A stretch of DNA of 64,000 nucleotides from Aromatoleum buckelii (GCF_012910785.2 NZ_WTVH02000010.1:1612001-1676000), one strand, 5' to 3'; positions 1 through 9,132 are shown, counted from the stretch's first letter. The notes: a model not told the origin generated them from the sequence alone. Numbers and translations: made by a program.

Positions 1-1055
1 CGCAGGACAAGGATGACGTGAAGCGCGGTTTCGCGCTGCTGCTCGACTTCGACGATGGCGACGCCGCCGGCGACGGCATCGCCGCGGCGACGACCGGCGC
101 GAGCAAAGTGTTCGAGGACGCCGCGCTCGCGTACCGCGTGCATACGACGCGCTTCGACACCGAGATCGCCACCGCCACGCTCGTGCGCCGCGCGTTGCTC
201 GCGGAATACCGCGAGCAACTCGACCGGCGTGTCGCCGAACAGGGCGTCAATCTCGCCCGCCTCGCGCGCGGACTCGCCGCGGTGCTCGCGCGTCCGGCAC
301 AGGAGGGCTGGCGCTTCGGCGAGGAGGAAGGCCACATCGACGGGCGGCGCCTCGCCCAGCTCATCAGCTCGCCGGGCGAGCGCCGCGTGTTCCGCCGCGA
401 GCGCCACGTCCCGCAGGCCGACTGCGTCGTGAGCTTCCTGCTCGACTGCTCCGGGTCGATGAAGACGTACATCGAGCCGGTTGCGGTGATGCTCGACGTG
501 CTGATCCGCGCGCTAGGGATGATCGACGTCGCGACCGAGCTGCTCGGGTTCACGACCGGCGCCTGGAACGGCGGCCGCGCATATCGCGACTGGATGAACC
601 GCGGTCGCCCTCGCCATCCCGGGCGACTCAACGAGGTCTGCCACCTGGTGTTCAAGGAGGCCGATCGCGGCTGGCGCCGCGCACGCGCCGACATCGCCGC
701 GCTGTTCAAGGGCGACCTGTTCCGCGAAGGCATCGACGGCGAGGCGGTCGACTGGGCATGCAACCGGCTGCTCGCGAGGAGTGCGTCGCGCCGCATCCTG
801 GTCGTGATCTCCGACGGCTGCCCGTCCGACAGCGCGACCGGCCTCGCGAACGACCCGTTCTACCTCGACAACCACTTGAAAGATGTTGTCGCACGGCGCG
901 AACGCGAAGGCCAGGTCGAGATCGTCGGCATCGGCGTCGGGCTCGACCTGAGCCCGTTCTATCGCCGCAGCCTCGCGACCGACATGACGCAGGGGCTCGA
1001 CAACGCGCTCTTTGCCGACATCGTGCAACTCATCGGCGGGTCGCGACGGCGCTGA
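1..1055 (+). CDS. CobT-like VWA-domain protein (5' end outside window)
   Basis: The reading frame is open to the left edge, so the N-terminus is missing. The visible part resembles the C-terminal half of CobT-type cobaltochelatase subunits and related proteins that work with MoxR/CobS-like AAA ATPases. A von Willebrand A domain begins near the middle with the MIDAS motif DCSGSM, followed further on by a second acidic motif (ISDGCPSDS). The GTG at 18 lacks a convincing ribosome binding site and is probably internal. No cobalamin gene is visible nearby, so a role in aerobic cobalt insertion is uncertain. A generic AAA/VWA chaperone role for maturing a metalloenzyme is equally possible. Confidence 0.7.
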   Translation, partial: QDKDDVKRGFALLLDFDDGDAAGDGIAAATTGASKVFEDAALAYRVHTTRFDTEIATATLVRRALLAEYREQLDRRVAEQGVNLARLARGLAAVLARPAQEGWRFGEEEGHIDGRRLAQLISSPGERRVFRRERHVPQADCVVSFLLDCSGSMKTYIEPVAVMLDVLIRALGMIDVATELLGFTTGAWNGGRAYRDWMNRGRPRHPGRLNEVCHLVFKEADRGWRRARADIAALFKGDLFREGIDGEAVDWACNRLLARSASRRILVVISDGCPSDSATGLANDPFYLDNHLKDVVARREREGQVEIVGIGVGLDLSPFYRRSLATDMTQGLDNALFADIVQLIGGSRRR

Positions 1056-1136
1056 GCGCCGGCCTCGCCCGAGCAATCAAAGCGAAGGACGAAGACTGGA
1101 GTGCCGCCTGAGCGGACCGCCGGGCGAGGCTGAAGC

Positions 1137-1511
1137 TCAAGCCGCCGCGCCGCCGGCCGCGCCCCTTCTCGACTGCCGCCCGCCGTCGTCCCGCTGGTCG
1201 GCGCGGCGCGCGAGCGACGCGTCAAGCGCCGCGCGATCGTCGGGCGACAACGCGAGGCCGAGGGCCCCGAGGCGACGCAGCGTGTCGTCGAGCTCCCACG
1301 GCGCCGCGATCATGCGTTTCCTCCCGCTCCGCATCTGCACGTGCAGCCAGTAGCCGTCGGCCTCGGCTGCAGCGCGAAGATAAAGCCGCGCGACATTGTC
1401 CGGCTGCGCTTCGACCCACGCGAGCCCTTCGTGCTTGCGCCGCCGCCCGGCCACCCATGCAAGCGTCAGTGCGACGATGACCGCAGCAGCGGCGAGGATC
1501 AGTTCGAGCAT
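1137..1511 (-). CDS. small membrane-anchored hypothetical protein
   Basis: About 124 residues. The ATG at 1511 is chosen because AAAGGAG lies a few bases upstream; the frame stays open further upstream without a better site. Residues about 2-22 form one hydrophobic membrane segment (LELILAAAAVIVALTLAWVAG), followed by a basic stretch and a soluble domain rich in Arg, Ala and Leu. The C-terminal 20 residues are low-complexity Arg/Gly/Ala. I do not recognise the family. It converges with the CobT-like gene, 81 bases away. Confidence 0.6.
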   Translation of the reverse strand: MLELILAAAAVIVALTLAWVAGRRRKHEGLAWVEAQPDNVARLYLRAAAEADGYWLHVQMRSGRKRMIAAPWELDDTLRRLGALGLALSPDDRAALDASLARRADQRDDGGRQSRRGAAGGAAA

Positions 1512-1837
1512 CGGATTCTCCTTTCGCAAATGACTTGCCATACCCGGCAAGGGAGCGGGCATCGCAACCACGGAACGGAGAATAAGACCGGATGCGGTTA
1601 TAAGGAGCGTATATCCTTAGCGCCTCTTTTCATATGGACCCCACGGCGCCCGTGCGGACGTGCCGCGCAATCGTGCGTAATTGCGACCCGTCGTGAAACG
1701 AGCCGGAGCGCGGACGTCGTCGCGCTCGCGTTCCTGTTGCCCCTGTCGCTGCGCGCAGACGAAAACGCCGGGAGGCGCGAGCCCCCCGGCATGAACGACC
1801 CCGCTGAAACCGGCGAAGGACGCGGCCGCGCGCTCCG
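1512..1837. other. intergenic stretch with no gene seen
   Basis: I see no supported gene here. It holds the promoter side of the small membrane protein and, at 1762-1790, a hairpin terminator for the minus-strand operon that ends at 1838. Short ORFs in this stretch have no ribosome binding site and no recognisable product. Confidence 0.5.
1762..1790 (-). terminator. intrinsic terminator after the MHS transporter gene
   Basis: On the minus strand a GC-rich stem (GCCGGG with a matching CCCGGC arm, one internal mismatch, 4-base loop) at 1767-1790 is followed by GTTTTC. It lies 47 bases after the transporter stop, where the operon should end. Confidence 0.6.
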
Positions 1838-3163
1838 TCAGCGCATGTCGACCGCCGGTTTCAGCTGCGCGACTGCCCGCTTCCTTCGGCCGATCCACGC
1901 AGCCGAGAGTGCGCTCACGAGCCCCGCGAACAGCACGTACGCGCACACCAGCCACGGCTCGCCGCCGCCTTTCTGCAGTAGGTAGGTCGCGATGATCGGC
2001 GTGATCCCGCTGGCGAAGATGCCCGAGAACTGATAGACGAACGAAATGCCGGAATAGCGCACCTTCGCGTCGAAGAGCTCGGAGAACAGCGCGGCTTCCG
2101 GCCCATAGACTGACGCGTAGAACACGCCGAACGGGATGATGATCGCCAGCCACACCGTCAGCATGTCGGCGTTGCTGTGCTTCATGAACCAGAAGCCGGC
2201 GAACGCGGACAGGCCGGTCAGCAGCGAACCCCAAAAGTAGATTCGCGTGCGTCCGATCTTGTCCGACAGCCCTCCGAACAGCGGAATCGTGAAGATCATC
2301 ACGAACGCGGCCGCCATCACGCCGAGCAGTGCGTCGGTGCGGCTGAGGTTCAGCGTCTGCGTGAGGTACGCGATCGAGAACACGCCGAACACGTTGAAGA
2401 ACACGCCATCGATGTAGCGGGCGCCCATCCCCGCCAGCACGTTGCCCGGATACTTCGTGATCACCTCCTTGATCGGCAGCTTGATCTCCTCGCCGCCCTC
2501 CTTCACTTTCTTGAACTCCGGCGTCTCCATCACGTTCAGGCGGATGTACATGCCAACCGCAACGAGCAGGAAGGACAGCACGAAAGCGGCGCGCCAGCCC
2601 CACGACAGGAACTGCTCCTCGCTCAACGCCCACGACAACCCGGCCACGACGCCCGACGCCAGGCACAGGCCGAGCGCAAGGCCGATTTGCGGGATGCTGG
2701 CGTAGAAACCGCGCTTTTCCTTCGGCGCGTATTCGAACGCCATCAACACTGCGCCACCCCACTCTCCCCCGAGGCCGATGCCTTGCGCGATGCGCAGCAC
2801 GAGCAGGATCAGCGGCGCCCAGATGCCGATCTGATCGTAAGTTGGGACGAGCCCGATCAGCACCGTCGACACCCCCATGATCATCAGCGTCATCACGAGC
2901 ATGCTCTTGCGGCCGAGCTTGTCGCCGAAGTGGCCGAAGATCACGCCGCCGAGCGGCCGGCTGAGAAAGCCGACCGCGAAAGTCCCGTACGCGAGCATCG
3001 TCGAGACGAGCGGGTCCGACGCCGGAAAATAGAGCTTGTTGAATACGATCCCGGCGACGACGCCGTACAGAAAGAAGTCGTACCACTCGATCGTCGCACC
3101 GATCAGGCTCGCGGTGACGACCCTGCGTACTTCCTTCGAATCCCTGGTTGCAGAACGGCTCAT
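1838..3163 (-). CDS. MFS transporter, metabolite:H+ symporter (MHS) family
   Basis: A 441-residue, twelve-segment secondary transporter. The conserved cytoplasmic loop [10 protein letters not shown] (residues 77-86) and the N-terminal motif [14 protein letters not shown] are characteristic of MHS proteins such as the shikimate, proline/betaine and dicarboxylate carriers. ATG at 3163 has GAGGAG at good spacing. It lies 48 bases after the GMC dehydrogenase gene on the same strand, so the two are probably co-transcribed. In isethionate-degrading Cupriavidus an MFS transporter (IseU) is paired with a dehydrogenase of the next gene's type. By that analogy, uptake of a small hydroxylated sulfonate or a related acid is plausible but not shown by the sequence. 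Confidence 0.85.
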   Translation of the reverse strand: MSRSATRDSKEVRRVVTASLIGATIEWYDFFLYGVVAGIVFNKLYFPASDPLVSTMLAYGTFAVGFLSRPLGGVIFGHFGDKLGRKSMLVMTLMIMGVSTVLIGLVPTYDQIGIWAPLILLVLRIAQGIGLGGEWGGAVLMAFEYAPKEKRGFYASIPQIGLALGLCLASGVVAGLSWALSEEQFLSWGWRAAFVLSFLLVAVGMYIRLNVMETPEFKKVKEGGEEIKLPIKEVITKYPGNVLAGMGARYIDGVFFNVFGVFSIAYLTQTLNLSRTDALLGVMAAAFVMIFTIPLFGGLSDKIGRTRIYFWGSLLTGLSAFAGFWFMKHSNADMLTVWLAIIIPFGVFYASVYGPEAALFSELFDAKVRYSGISFVYQFSGIFASGITPIIATYLLQKGGGEPWLVCAYVLFAGLVSALSAAWIGRRKRAVAQLKPAVDMR

Positions 3164-3211
3164 GTTTGTCTCCTCTGTACTTCCTTTTATAGGGGGGTGT
3201 GGCAGTCGTTT

Positions 3212-4852
3212 TCAGATCAGTGCGGGCTCTCCCCCCGTGACGATCGACGCAGGCCGTGCCCGCGCGTCGGCGAGAATCATGTCGGCGGCCTTTTCCGCGA
3301 TCATGATCGTCGGCGCATTGGTGTTGCCGGACACGATCTCCGGCATGATTGAGGCATCGACGACGCGCAGCCCGACGAGCCCGCGCACGCGCAGGCGGTC
3401 ATCGACGACGGCCATCGCGTCCGCGCCCATCTTGCAAGTGCCCGCCGGGTGGTAGATCGACTGGCTGAAGCGGCGCGCGGCGTCGAGAAGCTCGTCGTCG
3501 CTGCGATAGCCCGCGCCCGGCACGAACTCCGAAATGATGTGCGGGCTCATCGACGGCGATGTGGCGATCCGCCGGGCGACCTTGATGCCGCCGATGATGA
3601 TCGGATGGTCGCGCTCGTCGGCAAGGTAGTTCGGGTGGATCGCCGGGTAACGCAACGGGTCGGCCGAGCGGATTTCGACACGTCCCCGGCTGTAGGGACG
3701 CAGCTGGCACACCGACGCGGTGAAAGCCGAGAACGGATGCGCGCCCTCGCCCGGCTTGTCGGCGCTCAGCGGCTGCATGTGGAACTGGATGTCGGGCCGC
3801 TCGACGCCGGGCGCCGAGCGCGTGAAGATCGCGACTTGGCTCGCCGCGAGCGTCAGCGGCCCGCTGCGCGACACCATGTACTGCAGCCCGATCCACAGCT
3901 TGTGGATCGGGCTGTTGACCTCGTCGTTGAGCGTGCGCTGACGCGTCTTGAAAACGAGGCGGACCTGCAGGTGATCCTGCAGGTTTTCGCCGACGCCCGG
4001 CAGGTGATGCACGACCGGCACGCCGACGCCCGCAAGGAGATTCAGCGGGCCGACGCCGGAGCACTGCAGGATCTGCGGCGAGCCGATCGCGCCCGCAGCG
4101 AGGATCACTTCGCGCTGCGCTCGGACCTGACGCAGTTGCCCGCCCTGGCGGAACTCGACCCCGACCGCGCGCTTGCCTTCGAACAGCACCCGCGTCGTCT
4201 GTGCATGGGTCTCGACCAGGAGGTTCGCACGCTTGCGCGCCGGGCGCAGGAAAGCCTTCGCCGTACTGCAGCGAAAGCCCTTGTGTGCGGTCTGCTGGAA
4301 ATAGCCGACGCCTTCCTGGCTCGCACCGTTGAAGTCGGGGTTGAACGGGATGCCGAGGTCGCGCGCGCCGGCGATGAAATAGTCCGCGATCGGTCGGCGC
4401 AGCCGCAGGTCGGACACCTTCAGCGGCCCGCCGGCGCCGTGGAACTCGGACGCGCCGCGTTCCTGGTCCTCGGATTTCCGGAAATACGGCAGAACCTCGT
4501 CGTAGCTCCAGCCCTTGTTGCCGAGCGCGGCCCAGCGGTCGTAGTCCTCGCGCTGGCCACGCACGTACAGCAAGCCGTTCAGCGAGCTCGATCCGCCGAG
4601 CACCTTGCCGCGCGGCCACTGCAGCTTGCGCCCGGCGATGCCTTCGTCCGGCTCGGTGACGAAGCACCAGTCGAACTTCGGGTCGTGCATCGTCTTGAAA
4701 TAGCCCACTGGAATGTGGATCCATGGATTGCTGTCGGGCCCTCCGGCCTCGAGCAGCAGCACGCGTACGCTGGGGTCGGCGGAGAGCCGGTTCGCGAGCA
4801 CGCATCCCGCTGAGCCTGCACCCACGACGACGTAGTCGACGGTGTCCCGCAT
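3212..4852 (-). CDS. GMC-family FAD-dependent alcohol dehydrogenase (choline / isethionate dehydrogenase-like)
   Basis: A 546-residue flavoprotein of the glucose-methanol-choline family. The FAD dinucleotide-binding motif GAGSAG is at residues 11-16, and both GMC signature regions are present. The active-site pair is His468 (HPAGTCKMG) and Asn512 (GNTNAP). The enzyme should oxidise a primary alcohol to an aldehyde and pass electrons to a membrane or cytochrome acceptor. ATG at 4852 has GGAGA upstream. It is first in an operon with the MHS transporter and divergent from an IclR regulator, with a palindromic candidate operator between them. This order resembles the iseR/iseJ/iseU arrangement for isethionate. 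Choline or another alcohol remains possible. Confidence 0.85.
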   Translation of the reverse strand: MRDTVDYVVVGAGSAGCVLANRLSADPSVRVLLLEAGGPDSNPWIHIPVGYFKTMHDPKFDWCFVTEPDEGIAGRKLQWPRGKVLGGSSSLNGLLYVRGQREDYDRWAALGNKGWSYDEVLPYFRKSEDQERGASEFHGAGGPLKVSDLRLRRPIADYFIAGARDLGIPFNPDFNGASQEGVGYFQQTAHKGFRCSTAKAFLRPARKRANLLVETHAQTTRVLFEGKRAVGVEFRQGGQLRQVRAQREVILAAGAIGSPQILQCSGVGPLNLLAGVGVPVVHHLPGVGENLQDHLQVRLVFKTRQRTLNDEVNSPIHKLWIGLQYMVSRSGPLTLAASQVAIFTRSAPGVERPDIQFHMQPLSADKPGEGAHPFSAFTASVCQLRPYSRGRVEIRSADPLRYPAIHPNYLADERDHPIIIGGIKVARRIATSPSMSPHIISEFVPGAGYRSDDELLDAARRFSQSIYHPAGTCKMGADAMAVVDDRLRVRGLVGLRVVDASIMPEIVSGNTNAPTIMIAEKAADMILADARARPASIVTGGEPALI

Positions 4853-4920
4853 GGTTGTTGTCTCCTGGTTGTACCGACCGCAGGGGATGGCTCCTTCGCG
4901 TATCGGAATTTAGAATTTAT

Positions 4921-4935
4921 GGAACGCCGCGTTTC
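4921..4935. promoter_or_regulatory. candidate IclR-type operator, copy 1
   Basis: GGAACGCCGCGTTTC is a near-perfect palindrome with 7-base arms around a central C and one mismatch. It lies midway between the divergent GMC dehydrogenase (start 4852) and IclR gene (start 5007). The same 15-mer with one change occurs at 9146-9160. A weaker inverted repeat, TGCGGA with TCCGCA, is at 4939-4962. Confidence 0.5.
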
Positions 4936-5006
4936 ACTTGCGGACGTTTCAACTATTCCGCACAGTGCAAGGCGGAGACAACAGCGAACTGCATGGGGGA
5001 CGCCAA

Positions 5007-5861
5007 GTGAAACAAGCCTCGTCCGATCCGTTTCAAAATCGCAGTGCAACATGGCCGAACGACGAGTTCGACGACGACGAATCGCCCGACGTCGGCGGCG
5101 AGGACGTGCGGGTGCTGCGTGCGTTGAACGTGCTGGAACAGCTTTCCGCGTCCGCGAACCCGGTGACTCTCGCGGTGCTCGCGCACCGTCTGCGGGTGCC
5201 GAAGCCCACGTTGATGCGGCTGCTGCGCGCGATGGAAATCGCCGGCTATGTGCTGCGCGGGCCGGCTGCCAGCGGTTTCGTCGCCGGGCCGCGAGCCGCC
5301 GCGCTTGCGCTGCGCACCCTGCGCGGTCCGGACCTGCGCCGTCACTGCCGCTCGATCCTGCGGCGGCTGGTCAACCGCCTTGGCGAGACCTGCAACCTGA
5401 CCGTCCCGGACGGCGCGCGTGTGCTGTACGTCGAGCGCGTCGAAACGAGCGAGCCGCTGCGCCTGCACCTGACGCCCGGAAGCTGGGTGCCGCTGCACTG
5501 CACCGCGAGCGGCAAGCTCTTCCTCGCGTCGATGTCGCTGCTCGAGCGCAGGCGCACGCTCGCGCATCTGCCACTGACGCGGGCGGCGCCGCGCACCCTC
5601 GTCGACCGCGACGCGCTCGACACCGAGCTCGACCGCCTTGTCCGGCTCGGCATCGGCGTCGATAACGAGGAGTTCGTGCGCGGCATGATCGCGGTCGCCG
5701 TGCCGGTGTTCGACAAGGACCGCAAGGTCGTCGCGGCGGTTGCGTGCCACGCGCCGACCGCGCGGTTGTCGCTCGACGAGCTTCTGACCTGCGTGCCTCA
5801 TCTGCGCACAGCTGCGGACGAGATGACGTCGGTGCTGTCGCCGGCGGTGACGTCGGCGTGA
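5007..5861 (+). CDS. IclR-family transcriptional regulator
   Basis: About 284 residues with the usual two-part IclR layout. A winged helix-turn-helix covers roughly residues 33-95 (NPVTLAVLAHRLRVPKPTLMR), and an effector-binding domain spans about 105-275, with the conserved HCTASGKLFLA and DNEEF motifs. The GTG at 5007 is chosen because GGGGGA lies six bases upstream; a TTG at 4938 would add 23 non-family residues. It is divergent from the GMC dehydrogenase/MHS transporter operon, which it probably controls together with itself through the palindrome at 4921. The N-terminal 30 residues are acidic and not conserved in the family. Confidence 0.85.
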   Translation: MKQASSDPFQNRSATWPNDEFDDDESPDVGGEDVRVLRALNVLEQLSASANPVTLAVLAHRLRVPKPTLMRLLRAMEIAGYVLRGPAASGFVAGPRAAALALRTLRGPDLRRHCRSILRRLVNRLGETCNLTVPDGARVLYVERVETSEPLRLHLTPGSWVPLHCTASGKLFLASMSLLERRRTLAHLPLTRAAPRTLVDRDALDTELDRLVRLGIGVDNEEFVRGMIAVAVPVFDKDRKVVAAVACHAPTARLSLDELLTCVPHLRTAADEMTSVLSPAVTSA

Positions 5862-5871
5862 CGGATGGCCG

Positions 5872-6633
5872 TCAGGCCGTGAAACTCCTGAGCGCCGAGA
5901 CGACGAGGCTCACGCCGATCGCGACGAGCGTGAGCGACGCGATGCGGCGCATCGTGCGCGGCGCAAGCGCCGGCGGATACCGCCTGCCCGCGAGCGTCGC
6001 GAGCGCGACCAGCGGAAGCGTGAAGGCGGCGAGTGTCAGGATCTCGGCATCGAAGCCGCCCTGCGCGGCGATGAACAGCGAGCGCGTGCCGGCCGTCACG
6101 GCAAACAGCAGTAGCAGCATGTTGCGCACCACGGCCGGCTCCATCGGCTGGCGGTAGAACTGGAAAATCAACGGCGGTCCGGCGATGCCGAAGAGTCCGC
6201 CGCTGAGCCCGGACAGGAAGCCGCTCGCGAAGAAGCTGCGCTCGGACGAGCGCGTGGCGAGCGTCGCCGGACGCAGCGAGAACGTGATGCTGCCGTGCAG
6301 GATCACGACGCCGAGCAGGAGTTGCAGCAGGTTCGACGCCGTGCCGCTGAGGAAGTCGAGCAGCAGCACGCCGGCGAGAATCGCCGGCAGGATTCCGAGC
6401 GACGCGGCACCGGCCGCGCGCCAGTCGATATGGTGCAGCCGGCCCGGCAATGCGCACGCGCTGTTCGCGACCGAGATCAGGCTGACGACAGTCGCGACCG
6501 TCGCGATCGACGCGAGGCCGAAGCCGCTGGTCGCTCCCATCACGATCATTCCGAGCCCGAAGCCGGTGACGGTCTGGAAATAGGTCGCGAGCGCGATGAC
6601 CGCGAGCAGCGGGAGCAGCGTCTCGAGGTTCAT
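5872..6633 (-). CDS. TauE/SafE-family sulfite/anion exporter
   Basis: A 253-residue integral membrane protein with about eight hydrophobic segments and the family's internal duplication: GFGLGMIVMG in the first half and SGLSGGLFGIAGPPL in the second. The ATG at 6633 fits the family N-terminus; the longer open frame upstream is not family-like. TauE proteins export sulfite released from C2 sulfonates. It lies downstream of pta on the same strand, 94 bases away, and pta-tauE adjacency is typical of sulfonate catabolism. Other TauE/SafE members move different anions, so the substrate is inferred from context. Confidence 0.85.
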   Translation of the reverse strand: MNLETLLPLLAVIALATYFQTVTGFGLGMIVMGATSGFGLASIATVATVVSLISVANSACALPGRLHHIDWRAAGAASLGILPAILAGVLLLDFLSGTASNLLQLLLGVVILHGSITFSLRPATLATRSSERSFFASGFLSGLSGGLFGIAGPPLIFQFYRQPMEPAVVRNMLLLLFAVTAGTRSLFIAAQGGFDAEILTLAAFTLPLVALATLAGRRYPPALAPRTMRRIASLTLVAIGVSLVVSALRSFTA

Positions 6634-6727
6634 CGCCGGACGCCCGATCGGTGGCGACCGGCGATCCGCCCGCGCTGCGCCGTGGCGCCCGGCACGATGC
6701 AGGCCGCCGAGGAAAGCAGCAGCCGGT

Positions 6728-7792
6728 TCATGCCGTCTCGCGAACCACCGCCGGCGCGCCCGACAGCGCCAATTCGGCGATGCGCCGCCGCTGCGCCGCC
6801 GCGTGCCCCTGCATGACCGTGACGGCGATGACGTGGAAGACGTCGTCGACGCTACAGCCGCGCGACAGGTCGTTCGCCGGCTTCGCGAGCCCCTGCAGCA
6901 GCGGGCCGATCGCGACTGCCCCGCCGACGCGTTCGGCGAGCTTGTAGCCGATGTTGCCCGCCTCGAGGTTCGGGAACACGAGCACGTTCGCGCGGCCGCC
7001 GACCTGCGAATCCGGAATCTTCCGGCTCGCGATCTCGGCGACGATCGCCGCATCGAGCTGCACGTCGCCGTCGATCGCGAGGTCCGGGCGCTGCGCGCGG
7101 ACCCGTCGCGCAGCATCCGCGACCTTGTCGACGGCGGCGTGCTTTGCGCTGCCGCCGGTCGAAAACGACAGCATCGCGACGCGCGGCTCTTCCATCAGCA
7201 GGCTGCGCGCACTGTCGGCCGCCGCCATCGCGATCTCCGACAGCGCTTCGGCATCCGGATCGATGACCAGGCCGCAGTCCGAGAAGATCAGGCCGCCCTT
7301 GAGACTGTGGAACGACTCGCACAGCATCATCAGGAAGAAGCTCGACACGAGCTTGAACGACGGGTCCGGACCGACGACCTGGATCGCGGTGCGGACGACG
7401 TCGGCGCTCGTGCGCACTGCGCCCGCGACCGAACCGTCGACGTGGCCGAGCCGCAGCATCAGGTTCGCGAAGCACAGCGGATCGAGCACCGCGCGCCGCG
7501 CCTCTTCAAGGCTCATGCCCTTGTTCCGCCGCAACGCGTGAAGCTCGTCGGCGAAACCGGCGGCGAGTGCGGAGTCGGTCGGGTCGACCAGCTCGGCGCC
7601 CTCGAGATCGATGCCTTCCGCTTCGGCGCATTTCCGTATCGCAGCACGGTCGCCCACGACGACGATATGCGCGATGCCGGCGCAAACGGCCCGCTCAGCC
7701 GCGCGGAGGATGCGCGGATCGTCGCCTTCGCTGAGCACGACCCGTCCGGGCCGGGCGCGAGCCTCATCGACGATCCGGTGGATTGCTTTCAT
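6728..7792 (-). CDS. pta: phosphate acetyltransferase, short form
   Basis: About 354 residues made almost entirely of the PTA/PTB catalytic domain, without the N-terminal domains of E. coli Pta. It interconverts acetyl phosphate and acetyl-CoA. Family motifs include the N-terminal LSEGDDPR, the central FSDCGLVIDPDAEA and the C-terminal GPLLQGLAKPANDLSRG. The ATG at 7792 has GAGGA eight bases upstream; ATG 7801 directly abuts that site and is less likely. Short Pta enzymes accompany Xsc in sulfonate degraders, where Xsc makes acetyl phosphate. No xsc and no acetate kinase gene are in the window. A terminator-like hairpin lies in its leader. Confidence 0.9.
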   Translation of the reverse strand: MKAIHRIVDEARARPGRVVLSEGDDPRILRAAERAVCAGIAHIVVVGDRAAIRKCAEAEGIDLEGAELVDPTDSALAAGFADELHALRRNKGMSLEEARRAVLDPLCFANLMLRLGHVDGSVAGAVRTSADVVRTAIQVVGPDPSFKLVSSFFLMMLCESFHSLKGGLIFSDCGLVIDPDAEALSEIAMAAADSARSLLMEEPRVAMLSFSTGGSAKHAAVDKVADAARRVRAQRPDLAIDGDVQLDAAIVAEIASRKIPDSQVGGRANVLVFPNLEAGNIGYKLAERVGGAVAIGPLLQGLAKPANDLSRGCSVDDVFHVIAVTVMQGHAAAQRRRIAELALSGAPAVVRETA

Positions 7793-8133
7793 TCGTTTCA
7801 TCCTCAAAAAATCGCCGGAACGGCTGAAACGTGGCCGTTCCGGCCAAAATCCCTGCCCCGTGCCGGGGCAGAGGAGGGAGGCTTGGATTCACGCGTCCGC
7901 CGCCTCGTTGGGGACGCGCGCAAAACCGTAGTCGAGGTCGGCGGACGCGTTCGACTGCGCTGCAACCGCCAAGCTTTATTTTGCTTATTTTTCAATTTGC
8001 GATACTTAATGTTCCGTTTTTTTAAACATGTTGCGAATCTAGGCGGCCTCGTAGCGATCGTCAACTGTTATTTCCATAAACCGGTACGGGGAGTATTATT
8101 TAGTGAAATACCGAAGCCAGGAGGCTCCACATC
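7793..8133. other. divergent promoter region between pta and the second IclR gene
   Basis: No gene is seen. Next to pta is the hairpin at 7814-7844. The centre (about 7970-8100) is much more AT-rich than the surroundings, with T and A runs, which suits two divergent promoters. Confidence 0.5.
7805..7844 (-). promoter_or_regulatory. terminator-like hairpin in the pta leader (candidate attenuator or operator)
   Basis: A perfect 11-bp inverted repeat, GCCGGAACGGC at 7814-7824 and GCCGTTCCGGC at 7834-7844, encloses a 9-base loop. Reading on the minus strand toward pta, the stem is followed by GA and then six Ts, immediately before the GAGGA ribosome binding site. This is the form of an intrinsic terminator placed just before a start codon. 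The arms also contain GGAACG/CGTTCC half-sites like those in the IclR-type palindromes, so a DNA operator is the alternative. Confidence 0.5.
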
Positions 8134-8955
8134 ATGAAGAACACGGCAAGCTTGCGCGCCGAACCCGGCCGGCTCGACGGCGACACCCCGACGATGCGGC
8201 TTTTCAGCCTGCTCGAAGTGATCGCCGAGAAGGATGAGACGTTCTCGCTGCAGAGTCTCGTCGAGGAGACGGGGCTGCCGAAGCCGACACTGCACCGGAT
8301 GCTGCAGCAGCTCGAATCGGAAGGCATGCTCCAACGCGAAGGCGACGGCCGCCACTACAGCACCGGCGTGCGGCTGCGGCGCCTCGCCGAGAATCTCCTC
8401 CTCAACAGCACGACGCACGGCGCGCGCCACGTCGTGCTGCGCCAGCTCGTCGAGGAAGTCGGCGAGAGCTGCAACATCACCGCGTTCTCCGGCAGCGAAG
8501 TCATGTACCTCGACCGACTGGAATCGCCGGCGCCGTTGCGCTTCTACCTCCAGCCCGGTTCACGTGTGCCGGTGCACTGCTCCGCGACCGGCAAGTTGTT
8601 CCTTGCACAGATGACGCCCGCACAACGGCGCCGCCTGCTCGCACATGTTCCGCTCGAGAAATTCACCGCCAACACGATCACGGATTTCGACGCGCTCGAA
8701 CGCGAAATCGAGGAGGTCAAGCGCAACGGATACGCGCTCGACAACGAGGAATTCCTGCCGGGTTTGCAGTGCATCGGAGTGCTGGTTCCGTCGGAGGGCC
8801 GTCACTGCAACATGGGCCTTGCGATTCAGGCCCCGATCATGCGCTTTCCGCGGGAGAAGGCGCTTAGCTTCCTGCCCGCCCTCGAGCGGGCGGCTGAGGC
8901 TTTGGCGAGCATCGAGCGCAGTGGCGCAGCAGAGCGGCGACGCCACGAAGCGTAG
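8134..8955 (+). CDS. IclR-family transcriptional regulator (second copy)
   Basis: 273 residues. The winged helix-turn-helix lies at about residues 20-85 (FSLQSLVEETGLPKPTLHRML) and the effector domain at about 95-265, with VHCSATGKLFLAQM and the DNEEF motif. ATG at 8134 follows CCAGGAGGCTCCACATC, a good ribosome binding site. It is divergent from pta-tauE and clearly related to the regulator at 5007, though the two are far from identical. Its likely targets are the pta promoter and its own gene. Confidence 0.85.
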   Translation: MKNTASLRAEPGRLDGDTPTMRLFSLLEVIAEKDETFSLQSLVEETGLPKPTLHRMLQQLESEGMLQREGDGRHYSTGVRLRRLAENLLLNSTTHGARHVVLRQLVEEVGESCNITAFSGSEVMYLDRLESPAPLRFYLQPGSRVPVHCSATGKLFLAQMTPAQRRRLLAHVPLEKFTANTITDFDALEREIEEVKRNGYALDNEEFLPGLQCIGVLVPSEGRHCNMGLAIQAPIMRFPREKALSFLPALERAAEALASIERSGAAERRRHEA

Positions 8956-8973
8956 TCGAAGACAATGCTGCTC

Positions 8974-9132
8974 TCACTTGCGGTAATACGGGCGGGCTAC
9001 AGGCGTTCGGACGCTCCACAGGGGCTGCTGCATCAGGGCGTTTGCATCTGCGTCCTGTTCAGCCGAAAACACCGTCCGGCTCCTGCCCGCTGGACGGCAT
9101 TCGTAAGCCGGCGCCCAACTGCTGCCGTTCAT
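8974..9132 (-). CDS. candidate small protein, 52 residues
   Basis: ATG at 9132 is preceded by GAGGT with seven bases of spacing, and a perfect 15-bp palindrome (9146-9160) lies directly upstream of that site. The product begins MNGSSWAPAYECRPAGRSR, ends PYYRK, has one Cys and no membrane segment. I do not recognise it. It converges with the IclR gene, 18 bases away. Support comes from the start context, since no homology is known to me. It could instead be a remnant of a longer gene whose promoter was cut off by the IS insertion at 9187. Confidence 0.4.
   Translation of the reverse strand: MNGSSWAPAYECRPAGRSRTVFSAEQDADANALMQQPLWSVRTPVARPYYRK

Noticed and set aside
1341-1985. Plus-strand frame of 214 codons across the first intergenic region
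   Set aside because: It crosses the transporter terminator and the antisense side of two genes, has no ribosome binding site and shows no recognisable domain.
2177-3352. Plus-strand open frame of 391 codons
   Set aside because: It is antisense to the MHS transporter, which has a clear membrane topology and family loops.
3449-4813. Plus-strand open frame of 454 codons
   Set aside because: It mirrors the GMC dehydrogenase gene, whose FAD and active-site motifs are intact on the other strand.
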